Assembly (NCBI GenBank): GCA_022432975.1
Contig: CM039502.1
Span: forward strand, 2,594,375 to 2,658,374
Length of the DNA stretch: 64,000 nucleotides
Direction: 5' to 3'
Source of the DNA: Begonia masoniana
Taxonomy: Eukaryota; Streptophyta; Magnoliopsida; Cucurbitales; Begoniaceae
Shown here piece after piece: positions 37,328 to 48,835 of this stretch. Below the pieces are notes generated by a model. The model saw only the letters and a list, made by a program, of their open reading frames with translations. It was not told where the DNA came from and did no database searches. The stretch's first letter is position 1; every line of letters begins with the position of its first letter. Position numbers and translations under genes: made by a program.

Positions 37328-38582
37328 GTAGACTCCCAATCTAATGGCTTGATTGTGTTTGTTTCGTTGCAACTTGCCGATTTTCTTCCTCCTTTTGTTT
37401 CTGCTGCACCAGTTTTAAATTCCCGCTACTGTTTGAAGTACTTATCTTCGTTGATTTGGAGTTCGGGATGATCGATTTCTAATATCCAAGTTTGCTAGAA
37501 TTGATCAGGGCGTGGGGTTTTTTTTTTTCAACAAGGGAATTTATGAAAGCCCAAAGCCTAGTCGATCTTAGTTTTGACTGTTTGGTGATTTAACTACCTA
37601 TTGCATCCCTAACTTTGTTGGGTTAATCGGGTGGCTACTAGTCACTTGATTGAACGAGCTGTTACTTCACTGACTTTGTTTGGTTAAGCAGGTGCCTACA
37701 AGCCCAAAGATTGCTTAGAATATCGATCTAGTTTACCTTTGTCTTGATTTTAACGAGCTATTTCATTACTGACATTGTTGGGTTAATCATGAGACTACAA
37801 GCCACTTGTTTGAAGGCTCATGCTTAAAAAAGTATTCATCAGACGCAGATTGTTCGTCTTTTCCAAAATTCTTAGCTCTTTTCGTATGGGCCTGGCCCAT
37901 AACATCCTTCCGACCTTTTGAAATGATTAGAACACAGCACAACCATGGTTCCGTTTCTCTACACCCATGACCCTTTCTAAATTTGCCTTGTGGCTAAAAG
38001 ACATGGTTTGGTCGGGACTGGCATCCATCTTTTGTGCTCGCTTTTTTAAATCTTTTTCTTTTAATGAATGACTTTGTTCTCAATTTTCATCTTGAAGTAT
38101 GCCCACATCAGTAACCAAAATGAAATTCATAACAGATAATTTTTTTCGTGTTTTTATACGTAATTATTCATTATTATTTTTATTTATTGGCACGCACCCT
38201 ATATTGATTTGGTGATTTAATTATTGAAGCCGATCAGCTTATTATTATGTATATGAGTAAGTATCTAATTAAGTTGTAAATAGGAGACTCAACGTAGATC
38301 TTGTCTTTGTAATGGGATGAGTGATGACAAAGAATGTGAAGGTAAGATTTGCAAGTAGTGGAAGGTGCCATTCCATTAATATGTATAGAAAGTCAAATTG
38401 TTCACATTTTATCTACTTATTTAATTCTTTGATCAATTGGTTTTTGAATTGAGTTTTTTTTAGCATTGGGTTCTGGATACAATCACTTGCTTCTGTTCAT
38501 ATCAGCTATTGTAGGCCGCAGGACTATGGTTGATTGTTGTTTTTCTATGAAATTTTCTTCTCATCCTTTTCATTCATTGTAG
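37328..38582 (+). other. Inferred 5' UTR intron of DAYSLEEPER
   Basis: A donor-like ACG|GTAGAC at 37328 and an acceptor cattgtag at 38575-38582 bracket AT/T-rich sequence of about 1.25 kb with no coding frame. The leader then runs 50 nt to the ATG at 38633. The intron is inferred from splice-like sites; the donor choice is uncertain. Confidence 0.45.
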
Positions 38583-38632
38583 GACTATACCATCAAAAGG
38601 TCTAGTACATATAAGTACCACTTCAAGTTGAA

Positions 38633-40672
38633 ATGTCACTGTCTGATGAAGAAGCAACGCCAACACCTGGTCCAGATGCACTGGTAGCTGTAGATGGAAA
38701 CAATGAGCTAGCCCTTGTAGAGGTACATCCCAACAAGCGTAGGAAAAAGAAGTCTCTTGTATGGGAACACTTTACAATTGAAACTGTTAGTCCAGGATGT
38801 AGAAGGGCATATTGCAATCAATGTAAGCAAAGCTTTGCTTACAGTACAGGCTCGAAAGTTGCTGGGACAAGCCACCTAAAGCGGCATATTGCGAAGGGGA
38901 CCTGCCCAGGTATATTACGGCAACAGAACAAGAATAAGTTATCCCCATTCACTCCACCTTCCAAAGGAGATTCTAGTGACATGCCTAGAAGGCGGTATCG
39001 GAGTCATACTGCCCCTTACATCATGATTAATCAGGATCAATGTAGACATGAAATATCAAGGATGATAATTATGCACGACTACCCAATTCACATGGTTGAA
39101 CACCCTGCATTTGTATCATTTGTCCAGAATCTTCAGCCACGATTAAATGTAGTAAGTTTCAACACTGTCCAAGGGGATTGTGTGGCTACTTACTTAATGG
39201 AAAAACAAAATCTTATTAAAATTGTTGAGGGAATTCCTGGTCGAATTTGCCTTTCACTAGATGTGTGGACTTCAAATCGGACTGTTGGTTATGTGTTCAT
39301 AACAGGACATTTCATTGATAGTGATTGGAAGCTGCACACGCGCCTTCTGAATGTAGTAATGGAACCATATCCTGATTCAGACACTGCTCTTAGCCATGCT
39401 GTAGCTGTTTGCCTTTCCGATTGGAATTTAGAAGGTAAACTGTTTAGTCTTACTTTCAGTCGGCCATTGTCTGAACATGGGCTTGAAAACTTGAGGACTC
39501 TACTTGCTATCAAGAATCCACTCATACTCGGTGGTCAGTTCTTGCTGAGGAATTGCATTGCACGCACTTTAAGTGGCATGGCAACAGATTTATTAGGTTT
39601 GGGGAGTGATGTAGTCAAGAAAATAAGAGACACTGTAAAGTACATAAAGATCTCAGAATCTCATGAAGAAAAGTTTCTTGAACTCAAACAACAGCTACAA
39701 GTCCCAAGTGAAAGGACCCTGTCTCTTGATGATCAAACACAATGGAATACGACTTATCAGATGATGGTTTCCGCTTCCGAGTTGAAAGAAGTGTTTACTT
39801 GCTTGGATACAGCTGATCCTGATTATAAAGGTGCTCCTACCATGGAAGAATGGTACCAAGTTGAGACTCTTTGCACATACTTAAAACTCCTATTTGATGC
39901 GGTTAACATCCTTACAACTATTACCAACCCAACAGTAATCACCTTCTTTCACGAAGTGTGGAAAATTCATTCCGAGCTGGCTCGTGCTGTCACATCCGAG
40001 GATCCCTTCATCAGCAATCTAATTAAAATTATGCAAGAAAAGATTAATAAATACTGGATAGATTGCAGCCTAGTTTTGGCAACTGCCGTAGTCATGGATC
40101 CTCGGTTCAAAATGAAACTTGTGGAGTTCAGCTTTACCAAAGTATACGGGGAAGAAGCTCCGACCTATATTAAGATTGTTGATGATGGAATTCATGATCT
40201 TTTTCATGAGTATGTGACACTTCCTCTCCCTCTAACTCCAACTTATGCAGAAGATGGTACAAGTGGCAGCATTAAAACCGAAGATTCTCGAGGTGGCAGT
40301 CTTCTTTCAGACCACGGACTTACTGATTTTGATGTCTACATGATGGAGATCTCTAACCAACAGATGAAATCAGAACTCGATCAGTATTTGGAAGAGTCTT
40401 TGTTGCCCCGTTCACAAGATTTTGATTTACTTGGCTGGTGGAAAGTAAACAAACTAAAATATCCTACCCTTTCAAAAATGGCTCGTGATATATTGTCCAT
40501 TCCTGTTTCTTCTCTTCCTCCTGATTCTTTGTTTGATACTAAGAGCAAACAAATGGATCAATATAGAAGTTCCTTACGACCCGAGACATTAGAAGCCATT
40601 ATATGTGCTAAGGATTGGATGCAAAATGGAGTTGTTGAGGTTTCTAATTCTGCAGTAAGATTAGAATATTAG
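38633..40672 (+). CDS. DAYSLEEPER: Zinc finger BED domain protein, DAYSLEEPER ortholog (domesticated hAT transposase)
   Basis: One intronless frame of 679 residues. After an acidic N-terminus comes a basic KRRKKK (about 35-40) and then a BED finger at about 43-90 (VWEHF, CNQCKQSFAYS, SHLKRHIAKGTC). A hAT transposase-like core at about 120-550 contains GDCVATYL, LSLDVWTSN, GHFIDSDWKLH, LSLDDQTQWNTTY and AVVMDPRFKMKLVEF. The C-terminal hAT dimerisation region is at about 570-650 (SELDQYLEE, LLGWWKVNKLKYPTLSKMA). Strong similarity along its length to Arabidopsis DAYSLEEPER, a transposase-derived nuclear DNA-binding protein required for normal development, supports orthology. The frame is intact and no TIRs flank it, unlike the decayed hAT at 655-25624. 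Site II and telo-box motifs upstream suit broad expression. Confidence 0.93.
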   Translation: MSLSDEEATPTPGPDALVAVDGNNELALVEVHPNKRRKKKSLVWEHFTIETVSPGCRRAYCNQCKQSFAYSTGSKVAGTSHLKRHIAKGTCPGILRQQNKNKLSPFTPPSKGDSSDMPRRRYRSHTAPYIMINQDQCRHEISRMIIMHDYPIHMVEHPAFVSFVQNLQPRLNVVSFNTVQGDCVATYLMEKQNLIKIVEGIPGRICLSLDVWTSNRTVGYVFITGHFIDSDWKLHTRLLNVVMEPYPDSDTALSHAVAVCLSDWNLEGKLFSLTFSRPLSEHGLENLRTLLAIKNPLILGGQFLLRNCIARTLSGMATDLLGLGSDVVKKIRDTVKYIKISESHEEKFLELKQQLQVPSERTLSLDDQTQWNTTYQMMVSASELKEVFTCLDTADPDYKGAPTMEEWYQVETLCTYLKLLFDAVNILTTITNPTVITFFHEVWKIHSELARAVTSEDPFISNLIKIMQEKINKYWIDCSLVLATAVVMDPRFKMKLVEFSFTKVYGEEAPTYIKIVDDGIHDLFHEYVTLPLPLTPTYAEDGTSGSIKTEDSRGGSLLSDHGLTDFDVYMMEISNQQMKSELDQYLEESLLPRSQDFDLLGWWKVNKLKYPTLSKMARDILSIPVSSLPPDSLFDTKSKQMDQYRSSLRPETLEAIICAKDWMQNGVVEVSNSAVRLEY

Positions 40673-40916
40673 ACTCTATCTGGAATCTTTTTGGTCCATG
40701 TACTTCAGTACTTGGTGGGTTGGTTGTATTTTGGATGTCAACTTCTTTCTTTATGTAGAGTATCTTAATTGTTTGTACCATTTCAAGAATAGAATATTAG
40801 ACCCTGAGCCTTTCTGGAGTCCTTTTGCTGTCCATGTACTTGGTAGGTTAGTAGTATGTTGGATATCAGCTTCTTTCTTATGTAGTGTAACTTAATTGTT
40901 TGTACCATTTTTAGAA
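40663..40916 (+). repeat. 128-bp tandem duplication covering the DAYSLEEPER stop codon and 3' UTR
   Basis: agaatattagac starts at 40663 and again at 40791. The two units (40663-40790, 40791-40916) share ctttctggagtc-like, gtccatgtact, ggatatcagc-like and taattgtttgtaccatt phrases, diverged to perhaps 80%. The first contains the real stop TAG (40670-40672). The duplication is old and lies mainly in the 3' UTR. Confidence 0.8.
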
Positions 40917-41695
40917 TTTACTATCGAAAACTTAGTTCTTGGTACCAATTCAAAAATGTCAAATTCAGTTTTGATTCGTTCTTCCACAGCTGAGCTGAGC
41001 CCTTATATCTTATATAAGGTTTGGTTGGGTGATAAAGTGGCATTACTTTTGATTTACTTGTTTTTGCTTTCTCCTAACTTACTTTATCCCTCCCTCAGAT
41101 ATAACAAAACTAGCAGAGAGACCTACCAAGACATGGAATGGTGCTCGGACAGGTAATTTTAAGCATGAAACTAAATCCTTGGTTTTCATTTATGATTCCA
41201 TTATTTTTGTGGTTAAAGCGTTGGAGTTTATTCTGATAGATTTCGAAGTGGTTTTGAGAAATACTGATTGGAGCAGTATGGTTTGGGACTTGGGAGAATA
41301 TGTTTAAGTGACGAGTCAATTCAGCGCTGAAGCAATTAGTTTCAAATAACAGCATAAAAAATATGCCGAGGAAGATCTTGTGAGTTTAACATATGGGTCA
41401 AAAATGGAAGTATATTGGAGCTTGAAGTTATTTATTGATTGCAAATTTTATTGGTAGAGTCTTTAGCATCTATAACTATATCTTCAATTCCGCTCTTTCA
41501 TTTTTCATCTGTTCTTACTTTTTCTGTTCTAAATTATCTGTAAGTTTAACCTTCGAGGTTGAGAACATAGAACGTTCAACACAGTTGTTGCATTCTGACC
41601 ATTAAAATTATTACGAAACATATAATCATTTGAAATAGTTTACACAGACATTATTACTATTACTATCTGCTTTATATTTCTTGATTAATGTTTGT
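40917..41695. other. Gap between DAYSLEEPER and the phytocyanin gene
   Basis: It probably holds the rest of both 3' UTRs, since the genes converge. Short frames at 40896-41156 and 41110-41355 have no domain match. Confidence 0.5.
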
Positions 41696-42315
41696 TCAAT
41701 GCAAGGTCAAGTAAAATACAGCTGCTGTTGTGAAGAGCAGTGCAGATACAGAACCATAAGCCAAAGAAGGAGCTGAGTTTGGCGGTGTCCATCCGGGCCG
41801 TGTCAAAACATTGATCGTTACCTTTTGGCCTGCTTCACAGTTATTTCGGACAGAGGAGAGGAAGTAGTTTGGCCCACTTTTATGCAAAGTATACCTTAGA
41901 CCTATGATCCAAATTGATGGCTCTGTGCAGTTGTCATATTCACTCTTTGTTGATGGAGCGTAGCCGCTATTCTCAGTGCTATTTGATATGAACTCTGTTT
42001 CAACACAGAAACCCAAAAAAAACAAACAATGATACCCATGATTTCTATTTGTGTGTTGTTTCAGCTCTTTTCATTATAAAGGAGAAACAAGGAATTTATA
42101 GTGAAGTTTTTTTTTGGCTAATGTTTATGTTTCTTACCCAGTTCGTCACCGACGAAGAAAGTCTCTGTGCTTGCCCATTCGGAGTAGAAGGAGGAGTTTG
42201 GTGGTACGTTCCAGCCAAAGCTTTCTCCAACCTCATATTTAGTTGCAGAAGTTGCTTGAAGAAAAACCGCCATAGCCACCAAGCTGACGACCAAAGTGGC
42301 TATGCTACACGCCAT
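41696..42315 (-). CDS. Early nodulin-like phytocyanin without copper ligands, predicted GPI-anchored
   Basis: Two exons (42315-42138 and 41994-41696) joined by a GT-AG intron give 158 residues (donor G|GTAAGA, acceptor AACAG|AG). Residues 1-24 form a signal peptide (MACSIATLVVSLVAMAVF...). The plastocyanin-like domain covers about 26-125 (YEVGESFGWNVP, then FFVGDELEF across the splice). Residues about 130-158 form a Pro-rich linker and a hydrophobic tail ending TLH, consistent with a GPI-anchor signal. Of the usual copper site (His, Cys, His, Met/Gln), none is present: the first His region reads ENSGYAP and the C-terminal motif reads GPNYFLSSVRNNC. The two disulfide cysteines (YDNC, NNC) remain. 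Early nodulin-like proteins of this kind sit on the outer plasma membrane and bind no copper; their ligands are mostly unknown. A TATA box is at 42425-42433. Confidence 0.88.
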
Positions 42316-42424
42316 TGGCTACCCTTTCTCAGGTTATCTACTTCTCTCTTGTTGTCTTTCTAATAAATGAGATTGAATTCTACTGGAATTTGATTTGAAA
42401 TGAAAATGGAAGAAAAAAAGCAGC

Positions 42425-42433
42425 TTTTTATAG
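42425..42433 (-). promoter_or_regulatory. TATA box of the phytocyanin-like gene
   Basis: CTATAAAAA on the minus strand, 110 bp before the ATG, implying a leader of about 75-80 nt. Confidence 0.6.
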
Positions 42434-42599
42434 ATTGTGTGGTAAAGTTTCGTGAAGCAAATGATTTGAAGATGATGACTTTTCTTTTCGATCTGAGCAT
42501 CCCAGTTTGAACAATTAATTGAATATTTTAATATTGTGATATGATCGACCGATGAAAAGGACAAAGCAATTAAATTAAGCGGGGCCATTTTCTTGCTTG

Positions 42600-43019
42600 A
42601 TCTTTGTCAATTTGGACACCTGTTAAATTGTAGTTTATCTTATATTTTATTAGTTGATGTTATCTTTTGCCTCTCCCACTTTATGTCATCATAGCATGCC
42701 ACTCAAAGACCATTACCATCTTCCTCGCATAAGTTTAGGCTCTTCTAAATTACGGCCAGATTATATAAATTATGCCCAAATTGATGGAAAATGGCCTAAA
42801 ACAATATGGGGAAGTATATATATTGCTTTCAATAACATAAACCACAATCCATTTTGCTGAGATTTGTAAAAATACTCAGCAAATTGCTGTATTGTATTGT
42901 AATCTTTCTAAATCATATCCTTAGGACAGCAAATCTATATGCTTCAACAACTGCTACCAGTGTCGTAACCAGACCCGACACGATAAGTAGACGAAACTTC
43001 TGGAAATTTTGCTGAATGA
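42600..43019. other. Spacer between the phytocyanin and GH17 genes
   Basis: It contains the phytocyanin upstream region and the probable 3' UTR of the GH17 gene. A plus-strand frame at 42654-42860 has no domain. Nothing else is seen. Confidence 0.5.
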
Positions 43020-44896
43020 TCATCTCAACAAGAGGAGCGGAATAATGAAAGACGCCGCTGTATATAAGATGCCAGCACTAGAAAAACTATGACCACGTAA
43101 ATCCTGCACAAATCATAAATCTTAGTTATCTTCTACTTCTAAAATGACACAAGTTTTCTCGTCTATATTGCTTAATGCATATACATGCCATTAAATCAAG
43201 TTTTATTTTAAAAACTTTGTATGCATATTGCATTGGATTCAAGAGATTGTCTCCATGTTCTTCAGATGAAAAAAAAGAATTTATTTTTCGAGTTCTTTAC
43301 CGGAGAAGCAGGGGGGTTTAAGAAAAGAGAGCAGAAATGCCAACTGCAGAGATTGATTCTTTGAAAGAAACACCATACCTTCCAAGACAAAAGTGGCGAA
43401 TCTGCTGATGAAGATTTCAACCCTCGGAACCCAATATCGTAAGAAATCGTCCCATCTGCTTTAAAAAGACCGAAATTTCTCTCAGAAGGTGGTCCTGGTT
43501 TCGTATTCTCGTTAAATATTGCAAAAACATATGCTTTGACCAAAATTTTCGGCCTCAAAGGGGTCCCTTTTCGCTTCGCTAGCCGTTTGCGCAAATTATA
43601 GTTGTACGTCCTTGCATTGCTTAATGTAGCTGCAGCTTCATCAGAACTCCCATTAGAAGCCCAACCAGTCTCTGTAACTATGACTTCCATTTTACTATAT
43701 CCAGCATTTTCCAAAGCTGCATAAGCAGCATCTATCTGAGCATCAAGCATATTATCATAATGAAGCTCTGTTTTCGGATCATATATCCCGTCGGTCGCTT
43801 GAAAAAGAGCATAATTAATATCGATATTTTTGGGGTTGCTCATGTAGGACAAGAACGGATAAGCATTAAGACAGAAAGGAGACCCGATCATAGAAAAGAA
43901 CTCCAGCAGAGGCTTCATATATTGAGCTACATTTTCTTTGAAAATACACGAAGAGGGCGGGTACGAATTGGAGAAGACATTCAGAGAATGTGCCGTCGAA
44001 ACTTGAACTGTGTCGTCTAGATTAAGCGTCTTTAACGAATTGTATATGTTCTTTGCAGCCCCCAAAAGGGCACCGCTTTGTTCTGTATCGGATCCTCCCA
44101 AAACTTCGTTACCAATGGCGACACCACAAATGTGAGTATTTGGAAGAAAAGATTGAACGTTTTCTTTAACCCACTTCATTGCAAGATCCGGATTTGAACT
44201 CATGTCTTTCAGGTACCCATTTGGAAGTCCGATCACTAATTCAAGACCCGAACCACTAAAAGCACTGAGAACAGTGTGATCAAAATCGAAAAATTCGAAC
44301 ATTCTTTATCTTTTCTGCTCTTAGAAGAGCAACAACTTGATCGGGGGAAGGAATATTGTTGCCATATCTTCCGTAATTTACTCCATATGTTCCAGTAAAG
44401 GCTTGAACTGTCATGAGTACTGAAAATAAAAGAGTTTCAAAAACCACTAACATAAGAATTGAAGCCACAACCGGATCGAAAATATCGAATGAGCCATCAG
44501 AATTTCGAGTGATATGAATTAAATGAGACAAGGAAATCTTCGTCCAAAGCATTTCTAAGTAATCTACCAAAGGAACTTGCCATTGAACAGATATTTAAAT
44601 TTGTATAACACAAGAATAGAGCGAGCCCGCAAAGAAATCAACACAGAGGTACGCATGAAATCAAACAAACTATCACAAGATAAAATCATAGAATTCAAAA
44701 TTTCAGCAACCAAACCCGAGTTCAAATTCTTATTTCAAGTAATCCGAAGTGCACAATTCTTGAGAATCGCTACCATTAACTTAAAATCAGTGGAAAATGC
44801 TGCATAAATAAGGAAAAACGACGGGCGAACGAAAGTACCAGAGAGGAAGATCAGCGACAAAAAAAGCAACTCCCCAAAGAACAGTAACCTTTTCAT
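43020..44896 (-). CDS. Glucan endo-1,3-beta-glucosidase (GH17), GPI-anchored type, with a one-base frameshift
   Basis: Three exons fit: 44896-44839 (signal peptide MKRLLFFGELLFLSL...), 44407-43379 (GH17 domain) and 43103-43020 (hydrophobic GPI tail, DLRGHSFSSAG... to LLLLR). Donors are G|GTACTT and AAG|GTATGG; acceptors are GACAG and TGCAG. GH17 landmarks are GTYGVNYGR, LVIGLPNGYLKDM, the acid/base Glu in GVAIGNEVLGG, and the nucleophile Glu in VIVTETGWAS. The exons total 1171 nt, one more than a multiple of three. The frame breaks at an A5 run (44289-44293; T5 in the coding strand), between KNVRIF and DFDHTVL. With four T the frame would be open, giving 389 residues. The enzyme cuts beta-1,3-glucan (callose) at the wall. 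There is no C-terminal CBM43 domain. It is a sequencing error or a fresh pseudogene; I favour error. Confidence 0.88.
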
Positions 44897-46548
44897 AGTC
44901 TCAGAGAACAGACCAACGAGAAACGATCAAATTTCTGATAAAGATCGGATAAGGGTTGATGGGTACGTTCAAACCAAGTTGAAAATGAAAAATTCGAACC
45001 CACTGCTTCCTCTTTTTGAAGCATGCCATACGACAAACTCTACCAATTCTTCAATCTCTCTCCTCTACAACCACATCTCTCTTCCACTCTCGTTCTAATT
45101 GCAGAGAAATCTTCAAGGGAAAAACTATTGAGATGAAAAGGAGAAGAAAAAGGGTTTGGGAGGTCGTTATCCGTGGGAGTTGGAAGAGAGTCAGCAAGGA
45201 GGTTTTGGTCTTTCCGCTTCCTCCATTGCTTTCGTGGCGGCTGTGTTACACTGTCTCTCTCCATTACTCCTTGGTCAGTCTTCCACATTGACAAAACAAT
45301 TAATTAAATATAAGAATTATCAGCATCTTAATTAAGATATCATGCAATGCCAATGATTTTGATGGAAATGTTTAATTTTTATTATAGTTTGCATAGAATT
45401 AAATTAATAGAAAATTACAAAAATGATTTCAATCAATAAAATCCTAATTAAAAAGGTTCCAATTATTTGTGACATCTCTTCTTTTGTATCCTCCATTGGC
45501 AGATTCACAATCTGCTAAAAAATTTAACTTCAAATGTGACCAAAAAGTCCCAATTTTTCCTCTCCTCCCTTAGAATCTAAAAAACTAAGCGTACAAATAA
45601 ATAATTTAAGGAGAAATACTGAAGCAGTACAAATTATTAAACTATTCTCGACTCACGAATTTAAACTTAAAAAATTGTTGGTAGTTTATTATCTTCCACG
45701 TCCCATTTTTGAGAAAACTGAGAAAGAGTAGTAACAATCACAGGAAGAGAGATGCTCCATGCAAGAGTTTCAGAGAAGTTGGTGATTGTATTTAAAAGGA
45801 GATGCCATAGTTGATCTTTAACTCAGCTGTCTCGCGATACAGTCAAAATCTTCGTTAAAGACAAGGAGAGTTTGGAGGTTTTTGATATTTATTGAAAACA
45901 AAACTATCGTGGCTACACATGATTGATTTTTCACCGGATCGGATCGAATCGGATCGTGGAGTATCGAGCACCGACGATAAGAGGATTGAATTGAATTCTA
46001 ACCGAGATTTATTCATGATAATCATGTAACGGAAGATTAAAAAACCGAGACAAATTGGAGCTAAATCTACTTCGATCGCATTAGAAACATGAAAATAAAA
46101 TCTGAACTCAGGCTCAAAGGTCTATAGTATTCAATGGAGCTAGAGTGTTACAATTCTAAGTGAAAAAAACAAAGAACTTGCCTACATTTTTTATTTGTTT
46201 AATTAATTATTATATGCTTCTTTCAATTATTTAGTTTGGACATAGATCCTATTTTTCGAGAGGCTGCTCCTCTCTTTTATTTGAAGAGCTATCCAAATCG
46301 ATATATATCCAAGACTAGACTTGTCTTATAATAACACCCCACCCTTGCACTGTTTTTTACTTGGCTCTCACTCTCTCTCTCTCTCTCCCTCCCTCCCCTG
46401 GAATTGGTTTCTCTCTCTTATTCTGTATATGAGGTTTAGGATAACGTAGCTGTCTTTATAAACGAGCAAGGTCTACACAGGTGTATACATATAGACTGTC
46501 TTTCCCTTTTTTTTTTTTGCAGACATTGATACAATGGTCGTTCTACAG

Positions 46549-46594
46549 ATGAGAGAGAGAGAGGGAGGGAGGGAGGGAGGGAGGGAGAGAGAGA
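46549..46594. repeat. GAGA/GGGA microsatellite
   Basis: gagagagagagggagggagg continues as ggga units and returns to gaga. A complementary CT/CCCT tract lies at 46364-46396, so the two could pair as an inverted repeat around about 150 bp. Confidence 0.8.
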
Positions 46595-48639
46595 ACTCCA
46601 CTCCAACAATCATTCCCTAAAGAGAGGATGCTTGGTTATTAATTTCCTGACTGAGTATTGAAGTTTCTAAAAAAGATTATTTTTGCTTGTTTTTCTTTTC
46701 TTATTTTATTGGTTTTTGATTTTTGAGTTCTGTCGGATTTCTTACTTTAGATTATTTTTAAAGCTGATTAACAACTTTAAGGTTGTACTTTGAATAAATA
46801 TCAGTTAGTATAAAGTTGGAGTTTCTCATATTTATTATCATTTCTTGGTGATCCTACTTGATTCAACACGGGTTGTCTTGTCTTTATTTTCTACGCATAT
46901 TTTACTTTGTCATACACATTTCATTATATTAATTTGACTATATTACATTTTATGCGTTGTGTTAGAAATCCAGCAATATACAAAAAAGAAAATATAAAAG
47001 TGAGACACAAAGATTTACGTGGAAAACTCTGTAAAAAAAAAATCACTGGCAAAGATTAATTTATTAACTGAAAATCAACAGACAATAAATTTTACAACTT
47101 AAACGTGTATTTATAATATTAAATTGAGATTTATAATGCGGATTTACACTGAACTCTAACACATTGAATGACAAGTTTGATCTCAGATAATTGGGAGAAG
47201 ATCAAAGGCAACAAGTATACTCATTACTCGACTAGAGGTTATCAAATCTATGTCAAATATCACGATTGTGAGAAAATTGACTTTCATCGTATAAGAAAAT
47301 ATTTACTTTTAAAGATGATGTTTTCTTGAAATCAAAAACATGGAAATTGATTTTGCTTGATACTATTAGTTTTCTAATTGTCTTAACTTTTATGTGTTAT
47401 CAATGACCTAATTTTATTAGATTTCCTCTATTTCAATTTTCATATTTGATCATTTGAGTTAAAGAGAATTTCAAACTTTCAGCCTTTTTCAAGTTTCTTC
47501 TAATTCATTGATAGTTATCCATGAATTAAATGAGAATTTGAAGGTGTCGCTCTTTTACGCGTTTCCCTTAATCAACGAGCAACTACCATTGAAATTTTCA
47601 GTGAATTCGAACAAAATCGTAATTTCTGGTGCCGACTTTGCCGTGATGCCTTGTTCTATTTCATGAGGGCTACTCCACTCATGTCTCTATTGGCATGGTG
47701 CCCCTTAAAGTAGGGAATTGCATTCCACTTCTACCCTTCGTCCTCTTCTTTTATAGAATTCGATCTTCAAGACAATGCATAAGCGGTGACACGTTTATTT
47801 TGAATAATATTTCGTTGGTTTTCAAGAAACTAAAAAAGTGTTTAGAAAACATAAAAAAGTAATATTAAGTTTATGTTATAATTTATATTCTAATTTTACC
47901 TCTAAACGTATCGCACATTAATTAGTGCAATTTATCTTGATTATTACCTTAATTAATGAGTGACATAAACTAAGATTAAAGTATAACATTACAGGTAAAC
48001 CTATAATTACACTATCTATAAAGGAGAAGCAATTTAGCATTCATTATGTGACACAAAACAAATATCGTAATTAACATAACCAAATTCTATGATTGTCAAT
48101 AATTGAAATCAAAGACCGAAAGAAAACAATTCATGTGATTGGGATTATGCACGATAGTCGTTAAGAGAACAGAAAAACTAAACCGCCTCACTGATCCACA
48201 ACTGACCCTTAGTCTCATTGAACTTGGTAGTGATTCTGCGGTCCGAGCACGAGCTAATCAAAATGCCGCGACACATGGACAGTAGAAAGAGAGAGAGAAG
48301 CTAATGGGTGAAGAAAGGTGTGATAAACCCATCAATGGAAAAGGGAGAATGGTTATAGCTAGCAAGAGTCTTTATCGCAAGCAGACATGGAAAGGGACCT
48401 AACTCAAACAGGCTTTTTCACAGACTGTTTTCAAGCTGGCTGAATCCACCAATTTAGTAATCTTGATGAATTTTCCAATAAATATTTTCTCTCTTTGTCC
48501 TATACAATTTGTCCTCTTCAATAATTTCATATGAACTTGTAACTGTATGATATCGAGTAATGTTACGTCTATGTTCTTTACGAAAATGGGTTGAGTCGAT
48601 TCGTTCAAATACTCCATTACTAGTCAATTATATTAAAAA

Positions 48640-48835
48640 GGGAATAACGTTATTTTTACCTTTTTTATTATAATATATTAGAATATTCGCTGACGTGTCA
48701 AACAATGATTGGTGTAATTAATATAATAAATTAACTATTTACAATTTATTACACTAATTGTACAAATTATTATTTATTACGTTATCAAGTATTCTTATAT
48801 AGTAGAATAACAAAGTAAACGTAACATCACTCTTA
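48640..48835. mobile_element. MITE-like repeat, copy B
   Basis: The core gacgtgtcaaacaatgattg and the flanks (aataacgttatttttacc at the left; gtaaacgtaacatcactc at the right) match copy A at 31636-31815 in order. The ends are imperfect inverted repeats. No coding capacity. Confidence 0.5.

Noticed and set aside
45016..45294. Overlapping frames on both strands upstream of GH17
   Set aside because: Neither matches a known family. The stretch is more likely promoter or leader sequence.
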